A DNA stretch of 52,726 nt from Flemingiibacterium sp964430755 (lineage in GTDB: Bacteria > Bacillota > Clostridia > Oscillospirales > CAG-272), in assembly GCA_964430755.1 (NCBI GenBank), contig CAYSFT010000012.1:1-52726 (forward strand). Direction: 5' to 3'. The notes below the pieces were generated by a model. It saw nothing but the letters and a program-made list of their open reading frames with translations. It did no database searches and was not told the DNA's origin. Position numbers and translations under genes: made by a program. Positions 41,014 to 50,020 of the stretch are shown here, in pieces. The first letter of the stretch is position 1, and every line of letters starts with the position of its first letter.

Positions 41014-41727
41014 TTAAATTATCGGGATAATGAAATCAATTCCTGCCGATACTTTTTCAACTATCCAAACAAGCGGATTGTCGAGTATATCGCTGACAAG
41101 CAGAACAATAAGCACCATAGATATTATCCGCTCATATTTCATAACGCCGAAATATAACTTGTCAGGCAGGAACGAATAAAGCACACGTGAACCGTCAAGC
41201 GGCGGTACGGGAATGAAATTAAACACCGCAAGCGAGAGATTCAGATAATGGAAGGAGGCAAAAAATTCGATTGATACAGTCAGCATATTAACAGCAAAGA
41301 GTATCTCCTCGCTCGCATTTATATACCCTGCATATGCCAGATAAACATCCATTGGAGCAAGCTTTATAATTATCTCCACAATAAGCCATGCAAAAACGGC
41401 AAGCAACAAATTCGCCACGGGACCTGCCAACGCGGAAACTGCCATGCCAAGCTTTGGATGCTTGAAGCGTCCGGCACGTATCGGAACAGGATTTGCCCAA
41501 CCGAACCCGAAAAGCAGCATTGAGAGAAATCCGAACGGATCAAGATGCTTGAGGGGATTCAGTGAAAGCCGTCCCTGCTTTTCTGCAGTGTCGTCGCCAA
41601 GTTTTTTCGCGGCAAAGCCATGAGCAACCTCATGAACCGTAAGCGCGATAAGCACGATAACGAGCGTTTGCAGGAGCGTCAATATCTTGTATCCGAGATC
41701 TCCGTCTCCCATAAGGGTTTTTATCAT
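41014..41727 (-). CDS. Site-2-protease-family (M50) membrane peptidase
   Basis: A 237-residue membrane protein with the zinc-binding HExxH motif at His32-Glu-Val-Ala-His36 in a transmembrane helix (LTVHEVAHGFAAKKLGDD). The third zinc ligand Asp is in PVPPLDGSRVL. The conserved GPVANLLLA segment and about six spans are present. It belongs to the short YwhC/Rip1-like S2P group without PDZ domain. Substrate is unknown. It overlaps engB as ATGA, with GGAGG inside engB. Confidence 0.9.
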   Translation of the reverse strand: MIKTLMGDGDLGYKILTLLQTLVIVLIALTVHEVAHGFAAKKLGDDTAEKQGRLSLNPLKHLDPFGFLSMLLFGFGWANPVPIRAGRFKHPKLGMAVSALAGPVANLLLAVFAWLIVEIIIKLAPMDVYLAYAGYINASEEILFAVNMLTVSIEFFASFHYLNLSLAVFNFIPVPPLDGSRVLYSFLPDKLYFGVMKYERIISMVLIVLLVSDILDNPLVWIVEKVSAGIDFIIPII

Positions 41728-42320
41728 TTCGCCGCCTCCATAAGAGCGAGTATGGCACGCATAGCCTCATCCTTACCCGTACCGTCAAGCGCGGAAAACG
41801 GAATTATCTCACAGCCCTCGCGTATAAGCGGATGTTTGCGAAGCTCCTCAAGCGCCGCCTTGCGGTTTGTAACATTCAGCTTGTCCGCCTTGGTTGCGAT
41901 GATGATATAGGGGATGTCCGACTGATTCATAAAATCGAGCATCATTTCGTCGTCAGCAGTCGAGCCGACCTTTAAGTCGATAAGCTGTGCAACGGCGGTC
42001 ATAGTTCCCGACGTGAAATATGAATCGGTGAGCTTTGACCACTTCGCCTTATCGGCAGGTGCACGCTTTGCAAAGCCGTAACCCGGCAAGTCAACTATAT
42101 AGAATTTCTTATCAACACGGTAAAAGTTTATCGTTATCGTTTTACCGGGCGAGCCTGACACGCGTGCAAGGCTTTTTCTGCCGACAAGCCTATTGAGAAG
42201 CGAGCTTTTACCAACATTGGAACGTCCCGACAGTGCGATCTGCGGGAGCTTGTCCATCGGAAACTGACTCTGCAGTCCTGCGGTCATAACAAGCTCGGTA
42301 TTATTTAAATTAAGAGCCAT
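41724..42320 (-). CDS. engB: Ribosome-biogenesis GTPase EngB (YsxC)
   Basis: A 198-residue GTPase of the EngB/YihA/YsxC family: P-loop GRSNVGKSSLLN, G3 DLPGYGFAKR, G4 TKAD and G5 SALDGTG. It assists late assembly of the large ribosomal subunit and is often essential. RBS is AAAGGAG. It directly follows lon (16 nt), as in many Firmicutes. Confidence 0.95.
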   Translation of the reverse strand: MALNLNNTELVMTAGLQSQFPMDKLPQIALSGRSNVGKSSLLNRLVGRKSLARVSGSPGKTITINFYRVDKKFYIVDLPGYGFAKRAPADKAKWSKLTDSYFTSGTMTAVAQLIDLKVGSTADDEMMLDFMNQSDIPYIIIATKADKLNVTNRKAALEELRKHPLIREGCEIIPFSALDGTGKDEAMRAILALMEAAK

Positions 42321-42336
42321 AACAGTGCTCCTTTCT

Positions 42337-44658
42337 TTATCTTACAAGTGCCCTTTCAAGCACCTCGTCTGCGGTTTTAACACGTATAAATTCAATATTA
42401 TCGCGAACAACATCCGCGCAGTTTTCAAGATCGGCGAAGTTGTCGTCGGGAATGAGTACAGTCTTAACGCCTGCCGCATATGCCGCAAGTGTCTTTTCGC
42501 GAAGTCCTCCGATTGCAAGCACGTTTCCGCGGAGTGTAACCTCACCAGTCATCGCAATGTCACGGCGTACAGGCTTTTCGGAAAGTGCACTCGCAATAAC
42601 CGTAACAAGCGTCACGCCTGCGCTCGGTCCGTCCTTGGGAACAGCACCCTCGGGAACGTGAATATGTATGTCCTTTGTTTTATAAAAATCGGGATCGATA
42701 CCAAGCTCATTCGCACGCGAGCGAACAAAGCTTACCGCAATTCTCGCAGACTCCTTCATAACGTCACCGAGCGAGCCGGTGAGCTCAAGCTTTCCGCTTC
42801 CCTCGAAAACTGCCGCCTCAATACGAAGCATATCACCACCCGTCTGTGTATATGCAAGACCGTTGACGCATCCAACCTCGTCACGCTCGGCAATACGGTC
42901 GGGCATAGCCTTCGGCGCACCGAGGTAATCCTTAAGGTTTTCAGGCTTAACTGTAATCTTTTTCGTCTCGGGCGCATCGACAAGCTTCTTCGCGCATTTA
43001 CGGCAAATCGCACCAAGCTCACGCTCTAAATTACGTACGCCTGCCTCACGTGTATAGCGGTCGATGATCGTATATATAGCGTCGTCCGTCACCTTGAGGT
43101 TGCGTCCTGTGATACCGCATTTTTTCATCTGCTTTTTTAACATATGATTCTTTGCAATCGCAAGCTTCTCCTCGCGTGTATATGTCTTCATTTCGATGAC
43201 CTCCATGCGGTCAAGCAGCGGACGCGGCACAGTGTCGAGCGTATTCGCCGTTGCGATGAATATACACTGCGAAAGGTCATATGGAAGCTCGATAAAATGG
43301 TCACGGAAATTCTTGTTCTGCTCGGGATCAAGCACCTCAAGCATAGCCGAGGCAGGATCACCGTTTACATTGTTGTGTGTCATCTTGTCGATCTCATCGA
43401 GCAGGATAACGGGATTTTTCGTTTTCGCACGTTTGATCGCTTCAATGATACGTCCCGGCATAGCGCCTATATAAGTTTTACGGTGACCGCGTATCTCCGC
43501 TTCATCACGCACGCCGCCGAGCGAAACACGCACGTATTTGCGTCCGAGCGCACGGGCAATCGACGAGCCTATCGACGTTTTACCAACGCCCGGCGCACCG
43601 ACAAGACAGAGTATCTGTCCGCCTGCATCCTCAGTAAGCTGCTTTACGGCAAGATATTCGATTATACGGTCTTTAACATTTTCAATACCGTCGTGATCGT
43701 CGTCAAGTATCTTTCTCGCGCGGACAAGATCAGAGCGGTCTTTGGTGGTCTTTGTCCACGGAAGCGCAAGACAGGAATCAAGATAATTTCTGATAACGCT
43801 TCCCTCTGCCGAGCCGAACTGCATCTTTGTAAGACGCTCGTATTCTTCATTCAGCTTGTCCTTGACTTCATCGGGTGCATCAAGGGCCGATATCTTCTCA
43901 CGGTAACGGACAAGTTCGGGAGTGTCGTCCATTCCAAGCTCTTCCTTGATAACATTAAGCTGCTCGGCAAGTATCGCCTCACGGTGCTTGCGGTTCATAC
44001 GCTCGCCGACGGTATGTTGTATCTGCATTTCAACGCGCAGAAGCTGTATCTCCTCGTAGAGCAAGCGTATAACTTCCTCAACGCGTGCCATAGGCTCTGA
44101 AATATTGAGCACTGTAATTTTATCGCTGTAACGCACAAGCAGATGTGCGGCGATATAATCGGAAATTCTGTCGGGAGACGATATACCCATAATAGCCGCG
44201 CTCGGTTCTGCCGGAAGCTTCGGAATGAGGTCGGCAAGCTTTTTCGCCGCGCTCTGTGCTTCACGGACAAGCGCCTCGCCCTTGAGTCCACCGTTATCTG
44301 TGAGCTGACACCATTTGATGAGCAAGCGCGCCATTTCATATTTTCCGTGCTTTGCATATTCCTGAACAGTCGCACGGGTAAGCCCCTCAACGATGATGCG
44401 GCGCGAACCGTCTGTGATTTTTATATTCTGCTTTATCTTTCCGAGCGTACCGACACGGTTTGGAGTCATGTCAGCCCCCTGCTTTGCCTGAGGAACAAGG
44501 AAAATCAGTCCGTCATGACGGCAAGCGGCATCAACCGCAGCAAGCGTCGGTTTATCGGTAACTTCAATGCTGAGCGCACTTCCGGGGAAAACGATTATTC
44601 CGCGCAGACGCACAACGGGAAGATCATTTGATTCAATTTTTTCAATGTAATTTGTCAT
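42337..44658 (-). CDS. lon: ATP-dependent protease La
   Basis: A 773-residue LonA. It has an N-terminal LAN domain (VVRLRGIIVFPGSAL), AAA+ domain with Walker A GAPGVGKTSIG and Walker B ILLDEIDKM, sensor residues in the following segment, and a C-terminal protease domain with a Ser679-Lys722 dyad (DGPSAGVT and REKTLAAYAAG). It degrades misfolded and regulatory proteins. The 370-nt region upstream holds the terminator at 44791-44843 and a possible weak promoter (TAGAAA, 17 nt, TATAAT near 44710-44740). A small CCGCA/TGCGG hairpin (44672-44684) just precedes a weak RBS. No CIRCE or CtsR-box is seen. Confidence 0.96.
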   Translation of the reverse strand: MTNYIEKIESNDLPVVRLRGIIVFPGSALSIEVTDKPTLAAVDAACRHDGLIFLVPQAKQGADMTPNRVGTLGKIKQNIKITDGSRRIIVEGLTRATVQEYAKHGKYEMARLLIKWCQLTDNGGLKGEALVREAQSAAKKLADLIPKLPAEPSAAIMGISSPDRISDYIAAHLLVRYSDKITVLNISEPMARVEEVIRLLYEEIQLLRVEMQIQHTVGERMNRKHREAILAEQLNVIKEELGMDDTPELVRYREKISALDAPDEVKDKLNEEYERLTKMQFGSAEGSVIRNYLDSCLALPWTKTTKDRSDLVRARKILDDDHDGIENVKDRIIEYLAVKQLTEDAGGQILCLVGAPGVGKTSIGSSIARALGRKYVRVSLGGVRDEAEIRGHRKTYIGAMPGRIIEAIKRAKTKNPVILLDEIDKMTHNNVNGDPASAMLEVLDPEQNKNFRDHFIELPYDLSQCIFIATANTLDTVPRPLLDRMEVIEMKTYTREEKLAIAKNHMLKKQMKKCGITGRNLKVTDDAIYTIIDRYTREAGVRNLERELGAICRKCAKKLVDAPETKKITVKPENLKDYLGAPKAMPDRIAERDEVGCVNGLAYTQTGGDMLRIEAAVFEGSGKLELTGSLGDVMKESARIAVSFVRSRANELGIDPDFYKTKDIHIHVPEGAVPKDGPSAGVTLVTVIASALSEKPVRRDIAMTGEVTLRGNVLAIGGLREKTLAAYAAGVKTVLIPDDNFADLENCADVVRDNIEFIRVKTADEVLERALVR

Positions 44659-44790
44659 TTGCCTATCTTTACCGCAAAATGCGGAATCCTTTTTAATTTA
44701 TATCCTTATAATTATAACACATAATATTATTAATTTCTACCCTAAAGCAACAATTTTTACGAAACATTAATAATTTAGGGCATAAAAAAC

Positions 44791-44843
44791 GAAAAAACGG
44801 CACTGCGCGCTGATAACATGAGATTGTTATTCCGCATGGCCGT
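44791..44843 (-). terminator. Terminator of the recD2-comF unit
   Basis: On the minus strand ACGGC(CA)TGCG pairs with CGCA(GT)GCCGT with a 2-nt internal loop, and an inner ATAAC/GTTAT stem; T6 follows. No gene is seen in 44844-45028. Confidence 0.7.
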
Positions 44844-45028
44844 TCTTTCAAATCTAAACTTTTCCATACCATTATTGCCTCGTTTATATGTTGCAACGCA
44901 ACAAATGGCGTATTATATTATACACTCCCGAAGCAAATTTGTAAATTCGCATATCGCCGATTTTTCGACAAAATTTTTGTGTACTTTTGTCAATGCCGTA
45001 AATCTTTACGGTAAAGCGGTGCAGTAAA

Positions 45029-45256
45029 TCACAGGGGATCAACCGCCTTTTTTATGAACGCAGTTCCAAAAGGATTCTCTCTTAAAGTCTGCGCAATGAT
45101 ATCGGGCAAATCGGAAACATCCTCGCTTGTTCCGAGAAAAATCAAGCTTATTTTTAATAGATCAACCGGATATCTCGGATAGTTTTTATCGTTATATATC
45201 GTAAACAGCTCCTTCAATATGGATCTGTTTTTATTATATGCTTCGAGTACCGTCAT
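45029..45256 (-). CDS. Small uncharacterised protein downstream of comF
   Basis: A 75-residue soluble, mostly helical protein (MTVLEAYNKNRSILKELFTI at the start). No motif is recognised. Its ATG overlaps the comF stop as ATGA, which supports translation. It is the last gene of the recD2-comF transcript; a terminator follows about 190 nt later. Confidence 0.55.
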   Translation of the reverse strand: MTVLEAYNKNRSILKELFTIYNDKNYPRYPVDLLKISLIFLGTSEDVSDLPDIIAQTLRENPFGTAFIKKAVDPL

Positions 45257-46050
45257 GTTGACCGATCTTTTTTCTTAATTATATTAAAATTATCCTCGAT
45301 ACGCCGCTCTCCCACCTCAAGCGGACGTTCACTTGCAGAAAGCGCCACGGGGATCACATGATCCGCTCCTGCCTCGTAAAGTAACTTTGAAGCAGCCGCA
45401 AGCGACGCACCCGTTGTAACGATATCGTCAATCAGCAGCACGACCTTGCCTTTAAGAGAGGCACCGCCCGAAAGCATCATACTGCACTGTGCGTTCATTC
45501 TTCGCTCTTTACCGCTCAGAAATTTCTGTTCATGCGCAAAAGCACGCCGTTTCAAAAGTGAAAGCGCCGGTATTCCCAAGCGTTTCGAAAGAACCTTCGC
45601 CACACGCTCCATATGGTCAAAGCCAACTCTGCGTATAGATGAACGTCTGCGCGGAATCCATGCAATCAAAGCATCGTCGTGTCTTGCACCGCCTCTGGCT
45701 ATAACTTGAATATTTTCTGCAATAATCTCGGAAAGCTCCGAAGCAACCAATGAAACGCATCGTTTGTCTGCAGTATCCTTGAGACGCAGCATCAGCGCAT
45801 TTTCGGGATTTTTACGTTTGCCTGGCGTGTATATGAACGAATGCGGCACAAGCTCATGCGTTTCGCCCTCATAAAAGGATTCAATCTCTTTAACGGGACA
45901 CCCATTGCTTTCATCCCGACATCGCTTCTTTGCATTCTCCCATTTTCCGGCACATTCTTCGCAGAACAGCTTTTCAAACCGTTCCCTCGCAAGCAACCTG
46001 CCGCAGGCGATACATTTCGGTGGAAAGAGCAACTGAGTTAGTTTAATCAT
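45253..46050 (-). CDS. comF: ComF-family phosphoribosyltransferase-like protein
   Basis: A 265-residue ComF/GntX protein. An N-terminal four-Cys zinc finger (CIAC near 14-17, CEEC near 36-39) precedes a type I phosphoribosyltransferase domain with the PRPP loop VVLLIDDIVTTGASLAAAS. In naturally competent bacteria ComF works with ComFA in DNA uptake; elsewhere its role is unclear. comFA is not present here. It overlaps recD2 by 8 nt. Confidence 0.9.
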   Translation of the reverse strand: MIKLTQLLFPPKCIACGRLLARERFEKLFCEECAGKWENAKKRCRDESNGCPVKEIESFYEGETHELVPHSFIYTPGKRKNPENALMLRLKDTADKRCVSLVASELSEIIAENIQVIARGGARHDDALIAWIPRRRSSIRRVGFDHMERVAKVLSKRLGIPALSLLKRRAFAHEQKFLSGKERRMNAQCSMMLSGGASLKGKVVLLIDDIVTTGASLAAASKLLYEAGADHVIPVALSASERPLEVGERRIEDNFNIIKKKDRST

Positions 46051-48262
46051 GCCTTAAAAGCCCCGTATATCTCATTATTTGTCTGTTGTTCGCAACCATC
46101 GTTTCGGCAATCCGTGCCTGACCGACAAGGATGACCATCTGCTGTGCACGTGTGACCGCGGTGTAAAGCAAATTCCGCGACAAAAGCTGAGGCGGACACG
46201 AGCCATAAAGCGGCATTATAACAATCGGGTATTCGCTTCCCTGACTCTTATGAACCGTGATCGCCCATGCGTGATCAAGCTCGTCAAGCTTTGAAAATTC
46301 ATACGCAACGATGCGGTCATCGAAATTAATAATCATCTGTTCAGCCGGGATGTTTATCGTCTCGATTATACCGATGTCGCCGTTAAAAACACCGACTCCC
46401 TCTTTGCCGTCTCGCTCCCATGTTAAGTCATAATCGTTCTTTATCTGCATAACGCGGTCTCCCTCTCGGAAAATAGTGTCACGCACCTGCTTTTCACGCT
46501 TGGTGTTGCTTCTCGGATTGAGAGCCTCCTGAAGCATTTTATTGAGCGTTTCAGTTCCGGCAATGCCCTTTCGCGACGGAGATATCACCTGTATTCCCTC
46601 TGCCGCCTTTTCACCGTATGACTTCGGCAAACGATTCTTCCACAAGTCAACGATCGCCGATGAAACATCTGCATCAAATCCGCGCGCAAGGAAGAAAAAG
46701 TCATTATCTTTAACATTAAGAATCGGCATTTCACCGTTATTGATGCGGTGAGCATTGGTTATTATAAGGCTCTCGCTCGCCTGACGGAATATTTCGGTAA
46801 GCTTTACCGTCGTAAACTTTTCCGAAGCTATAATATCGTTGAGCACATTACCTGCACCAACCGACGGGAGCTGATCCGAGTCGCCGATAAGCATAAGTCT
46901 CGCGCCCGGTTTTATCGCCTTGAGGAGCGAATTCATAAGGTACATATCTATCATAGATGCTTCATCAATGATGATAACATCCTCGTCGAGAAGATCGTTT
47001 TCGTTACGCTTGAATCTGGCATAATCGTCATCGGAAAATTCCATCTCAAGCAGTCTGTGTATGGTCTTCGCCTCACATAATGTCGCTTCACTCATGCGCT
47101 TTGCGGCACGTCCCGTCGGAGCGGCGAGAGCGATGTCCATATCGAGGCTTTGGAAGATTCGTATAACTGCGCGTATAACCGTGGTTTTTCCCGTTCCGGG
47201 TCCACCGGTAAGCACCATTATTCCGTTGTTCAGCGCGGCACGGATTGCGGTATGCTGGAGAGCGGCGTACTGCTTGTCCTCCTCGAGCTCGATGCGCTGT
47301 ATCAGGCGTTCAACATCTCCCATTTCAAGCCTCGGACATATACGGTCAAGTAAGTCAAGCTTCTCGGCAATCTCCGATTCACAGTAGTAAGCTGATTTAT
47401 CGAAAACAGCATCGAGCGATTCGATTTTCACTCTGACAAGTCGGTTATCACCAACCATTAAATCAACAGCCGCCGCAACCGACGCCTCACTGACCTCAAG
47501 CTTCTGTGCGGCAAACGGAATCAGACGTTCATACGGCAAAAAAGAATGTCCGCCCGAGCGTGAGGTTTGCGCGAGCACCCAGCGTATACCGCTTTCGATA
47601 CGGAATTCACTTTCCGACTCAACGCCCATGGATTTCGCAAGGTTATCCGCACGCTCAAAGCCGATGCCCGAAAACTCCTCGCAAAGACGGTACGGGTTAG
47701 CTTTAATTATATCAAGCGAAGCACCGCCCCACTTTTTGTAAATGCGCATACTCATCGCAACGGAAAGGTACTCGCGGCAGAACATCATCAGTGTACGCAC
47801 GCCGAATTGCTCACGAAAATTCTCGGTTATACTCTGCGCCTTTGCAGGAGTGATGCCCGAAATCTTCGCAAGCCACTCGGGATGGTTTTCGATAACGTCA
47901 AGAGTGTCCTCACCGTACATATCAACAAGCTTTTGGGCGGTTTTCGGCCCGATACCTTTTATGGCGCGGCTCGATAGATAACGAAGTATTTCATTTTCGG
48001 TCGCCGGGAGCTGCTTTTCGTAATAAGCGACACTGAACTGACGGCCGTAATTTTTGTGATGTGTCCACTCGCCGATAAGCTTCATCCTGTCGCCGGGTAC
48101 AGTTCCCGGAAGGATACCGCACGCAGTTACGATATCGTCGTCGCTCTCGCAGGACATATCGAAAACAGTGTAACCGTTATCGGCGTTTGTATATATTATT
48201 GATTCAACGGTACCCTCGATGGTTTCAAGCGGTTTCCCGTCCGATTTCATATTCTGCATCAT
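46043..48262 (-). CDS. recD2: RecD-like DNA helicase RecD2
   Basis: A 739-residue superfamily 1B 5'-3' helicase. It has an N-terminal OB-like segment (GTVESIIYTNADNGYTVFDM), a helix-hairpin-helix (IKGIGPKTAQKLVDMYG), Walker A GGPGTGKTTVIRA, Walker B VIIIDEASMIDM, GDSDQLPSVGAGNVL and the C-terminal UvrD-like HKSQGSEYPIV. It belongs to the RecD2 group that works without RecBC and stabilises replication or repair intermediates. The ATG at 48262 with AAGGAA 7 nt upstream is preferred to an in-frame ATG at 48301. It overlaps the upstream gene by 38 nt. Confidence 0.95.
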   Translation of the reverse strand: MMQNMKSDGKPLETIEGTVESIIYTNADNGYTVFDMSCESDDDIVTACGILPGTVPGDRMKLIGEWTHHKNYGRQFSVAYYEKQLPATENEILRYLSSRAIKGIGPKTAQKLVDMYGEDTLDVIENHPEWLAKISGITPAKAQSITENFREQFGVRTLMMFCREYLSVAMSMRIYKKWGGASLDIIKANPYRLCEEFSGIGFERADNLAKSMGVESESEFRIESGIRWVLAQTSRSGGHSFLPYERLIPFAAQKLEVSEASVAAAVDLMVGDNRLVRVKIESLDAVFDKSAYYCESEIAEKLDLLDRICPRLEMGDVERLIQRIELEEDKQYAALQHTAIRAALNNGIMVLTGGPGTGKTTVIRAVIRIFQSLDMDIALAAPTGRAAKRMSEATLCEAKTIHRLLEMEFSDDDYARFKRNENDLLDEDVIIIDEASMIDMYLMNSLLKAIKPGARLMLIGDSDQLPSVGAGNVLNDIIASEKFTTVKLTEIFRQASESLIITNAHRINNGEMPILNVKDNDFFFLARGFDADVSSAIVDLWKNRLPKSYGEKAAEGIQVISPSRKGIAGTETLNKMLQEALNPRSNTKREKQVRDTIFREGDRVMQIKNDYDLTWERDGKEGVGVFNGDIGIIETINIPAEQMIINFDDRIVAYEFSKLDELDHAWAITVHKSQGSEYPIVIMPLYGSCPPQLLSRNLLYTAVTRAQQMVILVGQARIAETMVANNRQIMRYTGLLRHD

Positions 48263-48569
48263 CGTCCGCTTCCTTACATTTATTATAGACAAAAACATCA
48301 CCGAAACGTGACATCTGTGAATTACCTATAATTATATCATCTTTTGTCAAAATAATCAACCGTTCGGGCGAAATTTTACATTCGCGGCGTAAATACCGGG
48401 CATAAGCCGTAATCTCGGCAATCGGCGTGTCATTTCCGATAATAACAGCACCGCGAAGAAGACGGCGTAGCTTTTTGGGATAAAGAAGCCGCTCACGCAG
48501 CATATCAAGCACCGTATATATCCCGAACACCGCCATCACTGCCGCAAAAATCTCAAGCACCTCGCGCAT
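48225..48569 (-). CDS. Small membrane protein of unknown function upstream of recD2
   Basis: A 114-residue protein with one N-terminal hydrophobic segment (EIFAAVMAVFGIYTVLDML, about 3-21), a basic stretch (RERLLYPKKLRRLLRG) and a soluble tail. No family is recognised. The ATG at 48569 (AAAGGAG 8 nt upstream) is chosen over an upstream in-frame start at 48626. It overlaps recD2 by 38 nt, so the two are co-translated. It is divergent from the str operon. Confidence 0.6.
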   Translation of the reverse strand: MREVLEIFAAVMAVFGIYTVLDMLRERLLYPKKLRRLLRGAVIIGNDTPIAEITAYARYLRRECKISPERLIILTKDDIIIGNSQMSRFGDVFVYNKCKEADDDAEYEIGRETA

Positions 48570-48750
48570 ATCCTTCACTCCTTTTAATAACAGCATATGC
48601 AAAGCCGATAAGCGGTGTGATTTCATCTTTATTTTTAAAGCTTATAACAGCGTATAACTCGTCAATTTTACGAGAATAATAACCACATTAAAGCACAATT
48701 TGTATATTCGGGAGATTTTAAACAAAAAAATATTTTTGCAAAACTCCCAC

Positions 48751-48779
48751 TTGACTTTTGACAGGTATTGTGGTATAAT
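48751..48779 (+). promoter_or_regulatory. Promoter of the str operon
   Basis: TTGACT (48751-48756) and TATAAT (48774-48779), spacer 17 nt; a leader of about 85 nt precedes rpsL. Confidence 0.8.
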
Positions 48780-48871
48780 TTATTTTGTCTTGATATGTTT
48801 TGCGGCGAAACGGTGTCGTAATGGCATCGGTCAAGGCGAACAAATTCTATTATTTTCAAAGGAGGTGCGAT

Positions 48872-49285
48872 ATGCCAACCTTTAATCAGCTCGTCAAGCA
48901 GGGTCGTTCAGAGAAGATTTACAAGTCTAAAGCTCCTGTTCTTCAGCGCGGCTTTAACACTCTTACCGATTCCGCAACAGACGCAAGCTCTCCTCAGAAA
49001 AGAGGCGTATGCACAAAGGTCACCACGACTACCCCTAAGAAGCCTAACTCGGCACTTCGTAAGATTGCCCGTGTAAGACTTACAAACGGACTCGAGGCGA
49101 CTGTTTACATTCCGGGTATCGGACACAACCTGCAGGAGCACTCCGTAGTGCTTATTCGCGGCGGACGTGTACGTGACCTCCCCGGTGTGCGTTACCACAT
49201 TATTCGCGGTACCCTCGATACTCAGGGTGTTGCAAACCGTAACCAGAGCCGTTCCAAGTACGGCGCAAAGAGACCGAAGAAGTAA
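48872..49285 (+). CDS. rpsL: 30S ribosomal protein S12
   Basis: A 137-residue S12 with the Gram-positive insertion (about 22-36) and the conserved SSPQKRGVCTKV, TTTPKKPNSALRK and GHNLQEHSVVLIRGGRV. At the streptomycin-site lysine (K87/88 of E. coli or Mycobacterium, K101 in Bacillus numbering) it has Arg101: the motif reads GGRVRDLPGVRYH. The following Asp, the usual methylthiolation site, is kept. The start at 48872 is fixed by AAAGGAGGTGCGAT. First gene of the str operon; 231 nt separate it from rpsG. Confidence 0.97.
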   Translation: MPTFNQLVKQGRSEKIYKSKAPVLQRGFNTLTDSATDASSPQKRGVCTKVTTTTPKKPNSALRKIARVRLTNGLEATVYIPGIGHNLQEHSVVLIRGGRVRDLPGVRYHIIRGTLDTQGVANRNQSRSKYGAKRPKK

Positions 49286-49516
49286 TATTCGTTCTCAAAA
49301 AAATTGAGTGTCCCCTGCTCTCTCAGAGGAAAAAACTAACAAGGTATAGAATATCCTTTTTAGCTTGACGTTTAAAGAAAATAATCGGGATTTGTTTACA
49401 CTGTCCGCAAACGAGTGCACGGTCTCCGAAACGTTCCTTAATATATCAAGCATTAACGGGAGAATACTTTCGAGTACCTATGATATCATTATTTTATATG
49501 AAGGAGGGAAGTTACA

Positions 49517-49987
49517 ATGCCGAGAAGAGGTCAAATTTCCAAAAGAGACGTTTTACCGGATCCGTTGTACAATTCTAAGCTCGTAACAAAGCTTATCAAC
49601 AACATTATGTATGATGGCAAGAAGGGTGTTGCACAGAAGATCGTTTACGATGCATTCGCAATCGTAGAGGCGAAGCTGGGTAAGAATCCCCTCGAAGCTT
49701 TCAATGAAGCCCTTGAAAACGTAATGCCTGTACTTGAAGTCAAGGCTCGCCGTGTAGGTGGTTCGACTTATCAGGTGCCGATGGAGGTAAGAGCTGAAAG
49801 ACGTCAGACTCTTGGTCTTCGTTGGATCGTTAACTATTCAAGAACTCGTGGTGAGAAGACAATGGCTGAGAAGCTCGCAAACGAAATCCTCGATGCCATC
49901 AACTCTATGGGCGGCGCCTTCAAGAAGAAGGAAGAAACCCACAGAATGGCAGAAGCAAACAAGGCGTTTGCACACTACAGATATTAA
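49517..49987 (+). CDS. rpsG: 30S ribosomal protein S7
   Basis: A 156-residue S7, beginning MPRRGQISKRDVLPDPLYNS, with the expected KVMPVLEVKARRVGG-like region (NVMPVLEVKARRVGGSTYQV) and ending in KKEETHRMAEANKAFAHYRY. It nucleates the 30S head. RBS GAAGGAGGG. The 49286-49516 gap is longer than usual; I see no gene, clear promoter or terminator in it. Confidence 0.97.
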   Translation: MPRRGQISKRDVLPDPLYNSKLVTKLINNIMYDGKKGVAQKIVYDAFAIVEAKLGKNPLEAFNEALENVMPVLEVKARRVGGSTYQVPMEVRAERRQTLGLRWIVNYSRTRGEKTMAEKLANEILDAINSMGGAFKKKEETHRMAEANKAFAHYRY

Positions 49988-50020
49988 TCTTAACACTACA
50001 ATTCTTGAAAGGAGAAAAAA

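Noticed and set aside
42325..44100. Long plus-strand frames opposite engB and lon
   Set aside because: They have Lys/Arg/Cys-rich composition typical of antisense frames and overlap intact lon motifs.
44659..44790. CIRCE or CtsR operator before lon
   Set aside because: No TTAGCACTC/GAGTGCTAA pair and no tandem heptamer of the CtsR type was found.
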